Program-made: the position numbers and the translations under genes
Notes under the pieces: generated by a model
Databases searched by the model: none
What the model was told of the DNA's origin: nothing
What the model saw: the letters and a program-made list of their open reading frames with translations, nothing else
From: Monosporascus cannonballus
Lineage: Eukaryota; Ascomycota; Sordariomycetes; Xylariales
NCBI GenBank assembly: GCA_004154925.1
Contig: QJNS01000005.1
Location: 434,001 to 498,000 of the forward strand
Direction of reading: 5' to 3'
DNA length: 64,000 bases
Part shown: positions 26,025 to 36,877 of the stretch, in pieces
How positions within the stretch are numbered: the stretch's first letter is position 1
Layout of the letters: every line of letters begins with the position of its first letter

Positions 26025-26571
26025 TCTGACTGAGATAGAGGGACTGCGATGCTTCAATTGGAATATGCGTGGATGTGTCTGGTTGAGCAACAACCAGTAC
26101 AACACACCTGCATATATACCTACCCAAGGTATATTCACGATAATTTGTCATTAGAATGTTTTAGAAGCGGGGCCGACGCCGGTATCGCGGGGTCTGTGTG
26201 CCCCACATTTACCTAAGCGAGATAGACCCCCCTTTTCCACCGATGCAATGCCACTCGACGTCTTTTCAGAACCTCTTGCCCCTATTTGAGAGAGCGTATG
26301 CAAACCACACAGCAAGAGGTTGGGGGGTCATGGCGGTAAATATAGCGCGATCGAAAATAACCTGTATCCAATATACCCTAAAACAATTACCTACGTTTCG
26401 TAGCTTCCCAGCTCGCCCTCAGATTCCTCCGTTACTCACGGCCTAGTAAGGAACCGGGCCTCGAGCTTAGGGAATCTACCGAGCCCAAGAACTCCAGCTC
26501 GGAACTCCTCCACGCTGCCAGACTACAAAACCTGCTTCTTCAACCAGTCCTAACTGACCAGCCATCTTACC
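26025..26571. other. Gene-free upstream region of the lyase pseudogene
   Basis: This is the former promoter side of the lyase relic, facing the end of the next minus-strand ORF. The two plus-strand open frames here (25,954-26,154 and 26,198-26,446) show no domain or conserved pattern, and I do not support them. Confidence 0.5.
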
Positions 26572-26799
26572 TTATCCCAGCACCTTGAGGTGCCTATCAA
26601 GCTCAGCAACACGGCTACGGGGGATGCACGGCATACCGTCGATCGAAGGGTCCAGAAGCTCCTGACAGATGCAGCTCAGGCAGCGGAGAGGCACCGGTAA
26701 CGTCTCTGCGAGGACGAGCCCGTCGCTGCCGGTGCGCTTGTGGACCATCTCCAGGCCGTGGCCGCAGCTGAACTGCTCCTTTGTGATGAAGGTAGGCAT
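26572..26799 (-). CDS. Small Cys-containing hypothetical protein (75 aa)
   Basis: Uninterrupted ORF from ATG at 26,799 to TAA. The protein has two cysteine groupings, SCGHG near the start and CLSCICQELL in the middle, separated by about 28 residues. This spacing could bind zinc, but no known domain is matched. There is no signal peptide. It could be one exon of a longer gene, although no flanking exon is evident. It reads more protein-like than the overlapping plus-strand frame at 26,669-26,887. Function unknown. Confidence 0.45.
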   Translation of the reverse strand: MPTFITKEQFSCGHGLEMVHKRTGSDGLVLAETLPVPLRCLSCICQELLDPSIDGMPCIPRSRVAELDRHLKVLG

Positions 26800-27800
26800 G
26801 ATGTGGTCGATATCTGTCGTGTCTGGGAAAGTAAAGCGAATGACTGGTAGTGAGCGACTGGAGTTCGAAGGGTCTCAGACTCTGTGAACCCTTGAGGTGT
26901 CTCGGGAGTGGCCGGGAGATTCTGTTCGGATCATCAGAGAACGTCTAGGGGTTTATGTATGATTCTCGCCCCCACTTCTACAAGGTGCCTTCTCTAGATC
27001 TCTTTGGTCGGTTAACAAGTATATGTCGGCCCAGACTTTGAATGAAACAAGAGCATCGAGGTAGTTCCCTCTACCATGGGATAATGGCGTTGAACAGCCT
27101 AACAATTGGCCATAGGACTAGCTAAATATTAATACCGGTGTAGTAATGACGTTTGACGCAGCTAATAGGCTTTTAAGATCTGAGGTCGGGTAAATGGAAT
27201 AGATCGGACGGTTTGGATAATGTATGGCGTAGACAAGCCTCGAAGGCACATTGTCCCGACGTCCTTTGGAGGACGCTTAGGGTCTTGAGCTCCCTTGGAG
27301 GACATCTTGGCTTGCTGATAGTACGGTCGCTATTTTTAGATAAGGTTGACACTTTCCCTTTAACTCCTATAGTTACTTCCTCGGGTGGAATATCACAGCT
27401 GTGACGTTGACAACTCGGTCATGTCGAATTAGAAGGGGCGATTGCTCGGTGGCTGTCCCTAGCAGCGCCGCTTACCATTTCGCGTTCGATATCCCTCTCA
27501 ACATCCGTCCTCATATGCCGTGTAAACAAGCCAACTTGCACTACATTCCGTTTGTAGTGTCAGTTCGAGTTACTCTGATACACTTCTATCTTGGAGGATC
27601 GTGCATATATCCTTCGCTACAATGTCGGGTCACGAGAATTTCTTTGCAACCACCCATGCCTTTATTGCAATAATATATGGTTCCAGGTTGGTCCAACCGT
27701 TCACACGTGGTAGGTCTCCGGATCGGCATACATTCCGTGTACACTACTGCAGTTTGCGCAAAATGGATGCTAACTACTCGCAGAGGAGAGGATCAGGTGC
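26800..27800. other. Gene-free stretch
   Basis: Only short overlapping open frames without family resemblance. Composition is intermediate. No repeats were noticed. Confidence 0.45.
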
Positions 27801-28115
27801 TTGAGTTTTGTCGTATCCAATTGTTTCGAGGCGGCATTCCGAAGAGTCGAGCAAAATCTGCTGCCCGAAGCCCAACGGGACCTTGAGGAGAGAGTCCATG
27901 AGGCATGGAAAGCGTTTTCCGCATACGTGTTGTACCGTATCCTCTTTCCCGATCAATGCTTCCCGGCTGGCATGACGCAGGTGGGCTTCCGGACTCTCTT
28001 ATATCCCTCTTGTGGCCAGGCCGAACGGCAGATAGCCCTGGTGTGGAACAACCCTAGGGGTTCCGGATTTCCAGGCGAGCCTTGGCATCCCATACTACCT
28101 CTCGAGCTCTTCTAA
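27801..28115 (+). CDS. Hypothetical ORF fragment (104 aa), doubtful
   Basis: The frame includes an amphipathic stretch (EQNLLPEAQRDLEERVHEAW) that looks like real protein, followed by an aromatic-rich tail. There is no conserved domain, and no partner exons could be placed. It may be a leftover of a longer gene, since the sequences on both sides carry stops in all frames. Function unknown. Confidence 0.25.
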   Translation: MSFVVSNCFEAAFRRVEQNLLPEAQRDLEERVHEAWKAFSAYVLYRILFPDQCFPAGMTQVGFRTLLYPSCGQAERQIALVWNNPRGSGFPGEPWHPILPLELF

Positions 28116-28963
28116 GCGCAGCAAGTACTTACTCTCGCTTCGCGGCGCTAGGGCCAGATAGACGACGAAAACGCCCGGTTCCAGAATGCTAGACAGGTGT
28201 TATTGCAAGCACTCACCCGTGTGTTGTAAGTTGGACACAGGTAGCCAACCTATGTGAGCACTGAGAACTAATTTACATGAAAAGCAATTCACGCGGTTTG
28301 CCAACATTCTAAATATGACGGTGCACTTAAACTATAAGGATGCCTCGAATTTGAACCACGATTCGAATCGCGACCACGCTTTGGATTGAGAAGATGCTTC
28401 GGGATAGAATGGGAACTCGAAAGGAACGATGATCCAGATCAGAACGATTGCCCGGTCTCCGGAACCGCTTGAGTTCGGTCTTGTGGGCTATTCCGCTGAC
28501 ATTTGAATATTGATAGACAGCGATATCTGCCGAAACCACGGGGTTATATTGTACTCTTCTACCGGAAACACTGCGGCATAAACAGAGGATCGGAGAAGTT
28601 GTTCAATACAGCACGGCTTTCATGTAACACTAGAATAGCGTTCGTCGGTATGGATTGGATTCCAGCGCATGCTTTTACACGTTTGTGCTCGAAAAGGTTC
28701 CATAGAAGGGTGACTTTTGAGCTTGGAGTCTTGGCAAGTCCAAGATAAAACGCCTCAGAGATATCGCTGTTGTGGTCTTGCATCCTAGATAGACGTGCTG
28801 GGCCTATGGACTGACTGTAGAAACGTCGAGATTCGACATCCGGAGATGTGGCTGTCTTGAGGCTCCCAGTGATGAAACTAGTTGGCTTTTGTCCGCACGC
28901 CAACTCCAGCGGATCAAAACTCTTGAATGGGCTCGGATCCAGTGGAGTTGACTACGGAGTGTC
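28116..28963. other. Gene-free stretch
   Basis: Several overlapping open frames on both strands (for example 28,559-28,903 minus), none with a recognisable domain. I see no gene here. Confidence 0.45.
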
Positions 28964-29111
28964 ACAGGGATCACTGCGACAAAACCCAAAAATCATGAAT
29001 AGGTACACGCCCGGGTATATTTAACCGAAGTTTTAATAAATTAAGCAGAAATTCGAAGTTTTCTTAAGCATAAATATGCGTTAAACAAGATAATCGAGTA
29101 GATTTAATTGA

Positions 29112-29174
29112 CTAACTGACCTAACTGACCTAACTGACCTAACTGACCTAACTGATCTAACTGATCTAACTGAT
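29112..29174. repeat. Minisatellite, 9-bp unit x7
   Basis: Seven head-to-tail copies of CTAACTGAY without gaps, the first four ending in C and the last three in T. It lies inside the 667-bp TIR element. Confidence 0.95.
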
Positions 29175-29191
29175 CTGACCTAGTTAACCTT

Positions 29192-29275
29192 ATCGTCGAC
29201 CTGACCTTATTATCGACCTAGCCTTATCGTCGACCTGATCTCATCGTCGACCTGAACTTATCGTCGACTTTGTTC
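29192..29275. repeat. Imperfect tandem repeat, TCGTCGACCTGA unit
   Basis: About four to five imperfect copies of a 17-21-bp unit containing TTATCGTCGACCTGA, following directly on the 9-bp array inside the same TIR element. Confidence 0.75.
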
Positions 29276-29630
29276 TTAGAGCTTGGAAGCTCAGAGGCGC
29301 ATACGTATAGGTCTGTCTCTTGGACCTTTGTCAATTTGTATGGCGCGTATGAGACCTAGTAATGTCTTAGAACTTTGGAAACCTTAGTCCCTAACCTGAT
29401 CTTATTGCCGATCTTATCGCCAATATGAACTGGTTTTCTTAACTTAACTGATTTAACCTAGTTAAATATAAAACGATTTTTACTGTTTTGAAAACATTAA
29501 ATTGCTTAAATAATTGTGTATTTATATATATGCATCGTAAGTTAATGGCCTAATTGCATTGAGTAAATATAATATACATACAGTGGGGTAGCTCTACTAA
29601 AAATTTGGGTTTTGTCGCAGTGATCCCTGT

Positions 29631-29959
29631 GCTGCACCCTAGTTGACCCCCTGTAAGACCTAGCGGTTTGGGCGAAGCGCCTCCACCAAAAAGGCGATTA
29701 CCGATTCAACGGGAACACCGTGATGCGCAACCCACTTAATCGTTACACATAACAACCTGCAGGCTGACAGGCTGATGTAAACACCAATATCGACCCGAGT
29801 CATTTGTTCTCAATGCATGTTAGAGTTCGTCAGCTATTGCGTGCCTAAACGCGAGGGATTTAAAAGAGCACCAGGCCTTCGTTCTGCCGCTTCTCCCTTG
29901 TGGAAAACTCTGTATCCCAGGCTCACTACACCCCGAGATCACTACTCCTATTTCTCGCG
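29631..29959. promoter_or_regulatory. Upstream region of the MFS gene
   Basis: 329 bp between the TIR element and the MFS start codon, balanced composition. No TATA box is obvious. A pyrimidine-rich stretch (about 29,930-29,955) precedes the ATG, as is common for fungal start regions. The 667-bp element therefore sits within the likely promoter. Confidence 0.4.
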
Positions 29960-31525
29960 ATGGCCAATGGCTCTCAGAAGCTGGCTACAAGCCATGAGGG
30001 TGAGCACCGCACGGTAAACGAGGCGACGCCCCTTCTGGCGGCATCGCCCGTGGTACCGGAGGCAGATTCAGACGTTGCGGAAGCCACCGCGGCAGCAGCG
30101 CCTCTACTGCCGACAACAACAACACCAGCAAAGCCAGCGGAAGAAGAAGACAAGCCCTTACCGAAGCGCCAGATCTTCCTGCTGTGCTACGCGCGTCTCG
30201 TGGAGCCCATAGCCTTCTTCTCCATCTTTCCCTACATCAACCAGATGGTGCAGGAGAACGGGCAGCTGCCCGACACAGACGTCGGCTTCTACAGCGGCCT
30301 CATCGAGTCCCTGTTCAGCCTCACCCAGATGATCGTCATGATGTTCTGGGGCCGCGCCGCCGACCGCGTGGGCCGCAGGCCGGTTCTCGTGTTCTCGCTG
30401 GTCGGCGTGTCCATCGCGACGTCACTTTTCGGACTCGCGCGGTCCGTCTGACAGATGATCCTGTTCCGCTGCATCGCCGGCGTCTTCGCAGGCACCATCG
30501 TCACGATCCGGACCATGATCAGCGAGCACAGCACGCCCAAGACCCAGGCCCGCAGCTTCAGCTGGTTCGCGTTCGCCGGAAGCCTCGGCATCTCCGTCGG
30601 GCCGCTGATCGGCGGCTCTCTGGCCGACCCCGCTGGCCAGTACCCCTGGGCGTTCGGCGGCGTGCGGTTCTTCGAGGAGTACCCCTACGCACTGTCCAGC
30701 ATCGTCGTCGGCTGCGTTGGGCTGACGGCCGTGGTGACGAGCGCGCTGTTCGTCGAGGAGACGCTGCCGGAGGAACTGAAGCGTAAGAGGGCCGGTCGCG
30801 GTACTGGCTGTGACGATGAAGCAGGTGACGACACGTCCACGAAGCCCAAGCCCCATTCGACGTGGGAGCTCCTCAAGACCTCGGGTGTCGCCATTGTGCT
30901 CTACAACTACGGACACGTGATGCTGCTCGCGTTCGCGTACACGGCCGTGGTGCCGATGTTCTGGTTCACGCCCCCGGAGCTCGGCGGGCTCGGCTTCTCA
31001 CCACCGCAGATCTCGCTGTTCATGGGGCTCACGGGCCTCTCGCAGGCCATCTGGCTACTCGTCGTCTTCCCCCCACTGCAGCACCGCCTAGGCACCAACG
31101 GGGTAATGCGTGCCTGCGGCGTCGCCTACCCGTTCTTCATGGCCGTCATGCCGCTCGTCAACTCTCTCTTGCGCCAGGGCACCCCGGCTGCGCAGACGAC
31201 CTTCTGGGTCCTCGTGCCCGTCTGCCTCATCCTGGGCCCGGGGGTCAGCATGGCCTTCACGGCCGCCCAGCTTGCGCTGAACGACGTCTCGCCGTCGCCC
31301 GAGAGCCTGAGCACTCTCAACGCGCTGGCGCTGACGGGTACAAGCGCCCTGCGGTCGTTTTCGCCCGCGCTGTTCACGAGCCTGTTCGCCATAGGTGCGA
31401 GATCCCAGTTCCTCTGGGGCTACCTTATCTGGGTTATCTTGACAGTCTTAGCGCTGGGCTTCACCATCTCGGCGAGGTACTTGCCTGCGGCCAGCGAGAA
31501 GAAGTCGGAGGATGGGCATGATTAA
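29960..31525 (+). pseudogene. Major facilitator superfamily transporter with one internal stop
   Basis: A single uninterrupted frame of 521 codons apart from one TGA at 30,449-30,451 (codon 164), where the family has Trp (..LARSV-stop-QMILFRCIAG). The protein has a hydrophilic N-terminal tail of about 75 residues and then the MFS N-half. That half carries the loop motif GRAADRVGRRPVL between TM2 and TM3 and the segment RCIAGVFAGTIVTIRTMISE after the stop. A charged central loop (about residues 275-300) and a C-half of six predicted membrane segments follow. It resembles the fungal YCR023C/ZRT-like drug-proton antiporter group; substrate unknown. The C-terminal half stays fully open, so the mutation looks recent. 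Stop-codon readthrough or a sequencing error would leave it functional. GC is high at third positions. Confidence 0.85.
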
Positions 31526-33713
31526 GGGGAGGTTGGGGGATGAGGTACTGTGACTATATCTGCAATAGCTAAAAATATGGGAATATAATAATGGAGGCTT
31601 GGATTGATACCTGACCATCCCATTACAAATATACCTGATCGCTCGCTTTTAAATGCGGCCGCGACGGGATACGGCATTATTATGGCCAGAGCCTGCCTGG
31701 GTAGGCATTGGTCAACGAGCTTCCGCCCGTTACTATGCGAGCCCAGCAGCCACACCAGTACCTCATCGAAGTGCCCGAGACATATGCTTTGTCGCACCGG
31801 GTGGTTATGAGCATGCTCCCCGGCCTATCGTGAAGTCGCCGGCGGCATGCGAGACCTTTGTCGATTTCATGGCCAGTTCTCCCTCATCGACCTTTTTCGG
31901 ATCTACCGCCATATGCATGCCGACCCTTCAACCACCAATAAGGAACCCGACGCCTCTAAGCTGAAAGACCTGACGGTCACCGTATTCCGCCCTCAGGCTC
32001 GTATACCAACCCGGCCATGGCACGGAAATTCAGGATGGGGGTAGTGTTGTAGACCACAGACCAGGTGCGTTTTGATTTCACGAGAATGACCACGACGGGG
32101 ACAGTATGGCTAGTGGCAGTACGGTTAATGGTGATGACGGGGACGTTTCTGTACAGGGAGTATGGGCTATGTTACTAGGTCTGTACCTGTTGCTGCACCT
32201 GTCCCCATGTCTATATCCGCCCCTACCTGTACTGAGCCCGCTGCCAGCTCTACTAGCGCCAGTGTCGGCATCAGTGCCGGTCCTGGTGCCAGACATGGAA
32301 AGCCCAAGCGAAAGGAGCCGGAACCTCGTCGGTGCGGTGGCGGCCGAATTGACAGTCATAGTCCGGACGGACTTGACCCCAGGAGGAGACGCCTCGGATT
32401 AATCGTCCCAGTACCAAACACCGTCGTATCTGCTACTCCTTCTCTTTTGCTGCCTACTCGCGCCTGCCTGAAACAGCAACGACAACAGCAACGACAACAG
32501 CGACCGGTCTGGGAACCCATCTCTGGGACGTCTCGCAGGGATGCTAAAAGTCCCCGCCACCCTTAGAAGGCAAAGGAATCGAGACGGAGTTTAAATTCGC
32601 CGCCTAAAATGTACCGGGAGCGACGCACCGGCTTTCAATCTGCCCTGTGTACGTTCGGGCCATACCTCCTTTCTGTACGTAAAATTCCAAGTTCCTGGTC
32701 ATTTTCGGTGACCTGCACTTGCGACTGGTTGAGCTATAGGTATCATATGACGTCGATGAAGATTCCAGTAATGTCTACGCAGTTGAGTACTATGACCTGG
32801 TAGAGTGTGCTCTGAAGCAAGATCTGATCACCACTCTATTCGCCAGCACCGTTGCCGAGGTATATATGTGCCCGTGCCTAATAGGCCATCCATAACCGAC
32901 CTCGACGACATCACCGATACCAACCATGATGATACTGTTGATAGCGATACTTCCAACTAGACAGCAGTCTTATTACGAATCCTCTTCTGCAGCTGCAGCA
33001 GCTACCGCTTTTTACGTGCTGTTTTCTGCGCATCAATGATTATACAGGCCTCGCTGGTAATGCGGCCCTAACGCCGACGCCCTCGAGCGCGGCCGCGCTG
33101 AGGCTGAGGCAAAGAAAAGGGCTTCCAGGTCACAGCTTCCCATTAATCACACCTACCACTGCACCATCACCGTCAGGGTGCGCCGCATCGCCGACGAGCT
33201 TGTCGTGCCTCGCACCCCGGTACCGCTAGGGCCCTCCCATCTCAAGAACCGCGCCGAGCTTTGGGAACCATGGGTGGTCAACCAAGTACAATGAGCTAGT
33301 TATCGGCTTCATGGGACCCATGAAGATGTTAGTTGCGCTGGGAATTGGCTCTTTGCGTTGGTATAAAATCAAAATGGCCCGGATTACGGTCTTGTTATAA
33401 GCTTCGGAGGCACGGCGGACAAGATTAGCTCAAGTTGTGTATATGTACTAGGAATCTATATATCGGAGCTGTCTGTACTCGTCAGGGCTTTAAATGCCGA
33501 TCTAGATCTACATTACAGGACAATATACGAAGTAGATATTCAACTGGGTATCATATTGGTTTTCATCCAACTGCACTAGGGGTCTACTCTGGCTACGCCA
33601 TTGCTACAGCTAACCCGGGCTGGAACCATAGGTCTGTACGGTTTCTATCACGCAAGTGTTCGACAACTTTACGCGATGCTACCTGTAGGCCTATGCAACC
33701 TCCAAGAACTCGA
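31526..33713. other. 2.2-kb gene-poor stretch with coding remnants
   Basis: No intact gene. Fragments read like decayed coding sequence. About 32,885-32,960 gives an acidic tail (DDITDTNHDDTVDSDTSN). About 33,085-33,290 gives an open stretch containing TITVRVRRIADELVVPRTP and ending at a stop near 33,293. A CAA/CAG-rich run (glutamine-like) lies at 32,475-32,505. None can be assigned to a family. Confidence 0.4.
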
Positions 33714-35318
33714 TCAGTCCCTGTTCCGGTTGCTTAACCATCTCTTGACAATGAACTCCCTGATCTTGTATCGCTTCACTATCGTCGACACGTCCAGTTC
33801 TTCCCCAAAAGGCGGCGGTATATCCACGTAAATGAGTACCAGAGTTTTGAGGGCCGTGGCCTGTACACGATTGATGCTGTGCAGCCAGTGCCACGCTCTC
33901 TGCGGTGGTTGTCGGCCCTGCCACCCGGGATCCGTGTATGCTGGCATCACAATCAGAGCGAATTCCGCATGGGAAAACACCGGCCCGCGGTTGTACAAGA
34001 GCCAGTCTACACCGAACTTGATACCGGGCCTCACGACCCAGCCAAGGGAGCGAAAATGATGGTACACCACGTAATGAATCAAGAAGGGGTCATCCGGCTG
34101 CAGCCCCGTCATGCGTGGCGGGAAATAGGAGTTCTGTCGGAAAAGTTTCAACAGGTCCTGCACGGTGAGTAGAGTCTGGGAGCCAGGGTCGCGGACGGAC
34201 AGAGCACCAAGCGCGAACACTAGATAGAACGCTTCTTCCGGCATAAGCTGCAGGTGCTCTTTGTCCACGATGTCCGTAGTAGCTATCTCCGAGCTATCTT
34301 TGGACGAAGTCTGCCCTGAGACAAGGGCGGCTAGTGCTGCGTCCGAAGGTCCCGAAAGAAGAGGGTTACCGTTGGCAGCAGCATAATCGTGGACTTCACC
34401 ATTCGGCAACAGCCCGGGAGCAGGGCTTGGGGGGTCGGACAACAAGAACGTCGCGGATTGGACGCTGGGGCAGAACCGTACACTCTTCCTCCTCTTAACG
34501 CACTCTTGGGGGTCTTCAGACAGGGGGTTGGAGAATGTCGCTGAAAGGTCATTTACCGGCGTCTGTGGGCGCGAGGTATCGCCATTTAGGAGAGGGAACG
34601 GCACAAACCCTGCCTCGCCGGCTGATGAGATGCCGCTTGTATTGGCCGGGGTTAGAGCACCGTTCACCAGCGCTGATGCATTCGGCAGAGAATTTGGCAA
34701 GGACAGCAGTTCCAAGGGACCAACAGGAGCGACCCAGGCCTCTTGCTGTTTCGTCCTCTCAATCGCCTCCTGTTCTTTTCTCGCGCGGTCCCATTTCATC
34801 AACTTGCGCTCTTCCCTGCGCTTGTTGGTGAACTCTTCCGCCACATGGTCGGCGCGCTTCCCTCTCCGGGCTTGCTCGCGTTTGAACCAATTAGGCTCAC
34901 TTCGGCTGAAGGCACCTTTCCCGAAAAATCCCTGCTCCCAAAGCGCTCGTATAGATTCCGCCTCCCTTATATGGACGGACCTGGTTTCCGGGGACCATAC
35001 GCCCTGATAGACGGTCGAGGGTTCCGAGACAGGTGGGAAGACAACCTGGGCCAACCATGTGTACAGAACATGGAAGAGCGACAGGGGATTGCTCGGGTAG
35101 AACGTGGGTAATGGGTATGTGCGAATCGGCACAGGCAGAGCATAGAGCTGGTGGATGGACGGTCCCCTCGGAGTCGTCGTATGACGCACGGCTTCGGACT
35201 TCACGCCCAGCTGCATCTTCGAACTAGAAGCTGCCCCCGCTGTCGTTCCAGCCGTGCCTCGTGATGCATCGTGCTGTGGTGTGGGAAACAAGGTAGATGA
35301 GTTTGTAGAATCTGCCAT
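33714..35318 (-). CDS. SEN2: tRNA-splicing endonuclease catalytic subunit Sen2
   Basis: 534 residues, single exon. Sen2 is a catalytic subunit of the heterotetrameric endonuclease that removes introns from pre-tRNA, cutting the 5' splice site. The N-terminal half contains the fungal Sen2 features: a Pro-rich start (LPVPIRTYPLPTFYPSNPLS), a basic coiled segment (about 150-215, KREQARRGKRADHVAEEF) and a low-complexity linker. The C-terminal nuclease domain (about 360-534) has the expected triad: Tyr442 in WLLYNRGP, His450 in FSHAEFA and Lys491 in LKTLVLIYVD. The frame is intact with no lesions. It is convergent with the MFS pseudogene and divergent from the glucosyltransferase gene 1.5 kb away. 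An essential housekeeping gene inside this island shows the island is not purely accessory. Confidence 0.95.
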   Translation of the reverse strand: MADSTNSSTLFPTPQHDASRGTAGTTAGAASSSKMQLGVKSEAVRHTTTPRGPSIHQLYALPVPIRTYPLPTFYPSNPLSLFHVLYTWLAQVVFPPVSEPSTVYQGVWSPETRSVHIREAESIRALWEQGFFGKGAFSRSEPNWFKREQARRGKRADHVAEEFTNKRREERKLMKWDRARKEQEAIERTKQQEAWVAPVGPLELLSLPNSLPNASALVNGALTPANTSGISSAGEAGFVPFPLLNGDTSRPQTPVNDLSATFSNPLSEDPQECVKRRKSVRFCPSVQSATFLLSDPPSPAPGLLPNGEVHDYAAANGNPLLSGPSDAALAALVSGQTSSKDSSEIATTDIVDKEHLQLMPEEAFYLVFALGALSVRDPGSQTLLTVQDLLKLFRQNSYFPPRMTGLQPDDPFLIHYVVYHHFRSLGWVVRPGIKFGVDWLLYNRGPVFSHAEFALIVMPAYTDPGWQGRQPPQRAWHWLHSINRVQATALKTLVLIYVDIPPPFGEELDVSTIVKRYKIREFIVKRWLSNRNRD

Positions 35319-36877
35319 AGTGTCTTTACATCATCCCGGCCTACTTTGGTCACAGTCAGTCGACGAGCCGACCAAACCGAGCTTGAAAGAGCTCAGGAAT
35401 GCTCCAGGAAAAATAATGACAAGTTTGCAATCGCTCAGATACCGTTGTAGTCTATAATTGGACACTCATCGAGAGTATTTCGTCTCTAAGCTCCGAATAA
35501 AGTCTGTCATCACCACGATCTAACTCGGAGGGTAGAAGGCAGCTTTGCCTGTAACCCTCGGAGTTGTGCAAGTCTGGGGAGAAGGAAAGGCAAACGATGG
35601 GAAACTCACGGGATTGAAGGGTATTCTAATAGACCAGTTAACCAGGCCATCCGGCGTGTCTAACAATAAGTAAGCTTGATGAATCTCGAGTTATACTCAG
35701 GTAAAATGACCTGAACATGAAATATGCGTAGGTGTAGGCATAAGTAAGCGACAGCACAATCAAGAGGTGTCTGCAAAAAAGTTGTGGAGAGGAAAATTCG
35801 CTAGCTCCGGAAGATCTATTCACTCCGGGTTGCCGGCGGACGGAGGGGCAGTGGGGATAGTTATGGAACCGATTTCACCCAATCCGGGTTGAAACCGATC
35901 TGTACGAAGCACTTCGCATAGGTACTTACTTACACGCCGACTCTGATGCCTTAAGCGCAAGGCCGCGACATGGATGTACCTAGGTACTTCTACCTCGCAT
36001 CTCACAGTAGGGTTATGTAAGCAGTAAGCGGTAAGCGGCAAACGGTAAACGGTGCACAAGGTAACCCCCGACTTCCGTAGCAGTACGCCGGGACAGTCAT
36101 AGCGGAAATTAGATTACAGTAATCCTGCTACATACAAGATGGAGGGCATGTGCATATAAGTCCATACAAGCTTGTACCTGGGCTCAAAATCTCTTTGGAT
36201 GCGATATACGGAGGTTGTTGGCGTGCACTTGCGTGTTATCATGGAAAGTTACTGGTCTCTGGCTACCGTACATAAAAGCAATCAGAGAAGTGATTCATCA
36301 ATTCTTGAATCTAGTGGACCTAGTTGGAAAAACAATCCCATGGTACGAAGAAATTTGCTGTAGCCCTTTTCGTACTTCGTATCCTGTCGTAAAACCCCTG
36401 ACCAAAAGAGAGATCAACAAATCCGGCGGGTTATCATCATCGCGTCAAATCGCGTTAAATCTAAACGACGCCCGCCTAATAACGCCCCAGTGTTATCGCC
36501 TATAGTCTTTGAGATAATTGGACCCCTCGGACTTTGTTGGGCCTTGGATGAGATGACGATGTCAATGTCGAAATTCCCTTTCAGACCCTCCTAAGCTGAG
36601 GCCTCCCTCCACATTGGCCGATTAAGATTGTACAGTACACATCCTGGAGTCTGCTCTTAGTTATAGGTTACAGTCTCTCTTCCTCTGGGCTTATATTTAG
36701 CCGCTTCCCACGGCGTCGGGACTGCTCCTCTGTCCGTATCAATAAGGGCTCTCCCTCTCTCTTTTCTATGGCCCCCTTGTTACGTTGGACGACGGTGGTG
36801 ACAAGTTTCTCTTTCCATCTCGTTTTTGGCGACTTCGATCTGGTGTGGATAGGTCAAAGACAGCCGTGGTTACACTG
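35319..36877. other. Intergenic region between SEN2 and the glucosyltransferase gene
   Basis: Divergent promoter region of 1.56 kb. No gene recognised. The last 200 bp before the glucosyltransferase start are pyrimidine-rich (TCTCTCTTCC and CTCTCCCTCTC runs at 36,670-36,770), typical of a fungal core promoter or 5' UTR. Confidence 0.5.

Larger units (their letters stand above)
28964..29630. mobile_element. Non-autonomous TIR element (MITE-like), 667 bp
   Basis: Perfect 27-bp terminal inverted repeats: the left arm 28,964-28,990 starts ACAGGGATCACTGCGACAAA and the right arm 29,604-29,630 is its exact reverse complement. There is no internal ORF. The interior holds two tandem arrays (29,112-29,174 and about 29,192-29,275) and an AT-rich end. 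A CAGGG-type terminus fits hAT-like elements, but no clear 8-bp target duplication is seen (GGAGTGTC on the left, GCTGCACC on the right), so the superfamily is unproven. Confidence 0.85.

Noticed and set aside
29112..29275. CRISPR-like array
   Set aside because: The units are contiguous 9-bp and 17-21-bp tandem repeats without spacers, in a eukaryotic genome.
30184..31521. Long Arg/His-rich frames overlapping the MFS gene
   Set aside because: Out-of-frame shadows of GC-rich coding sequence; the real frame has the MFS motifs.
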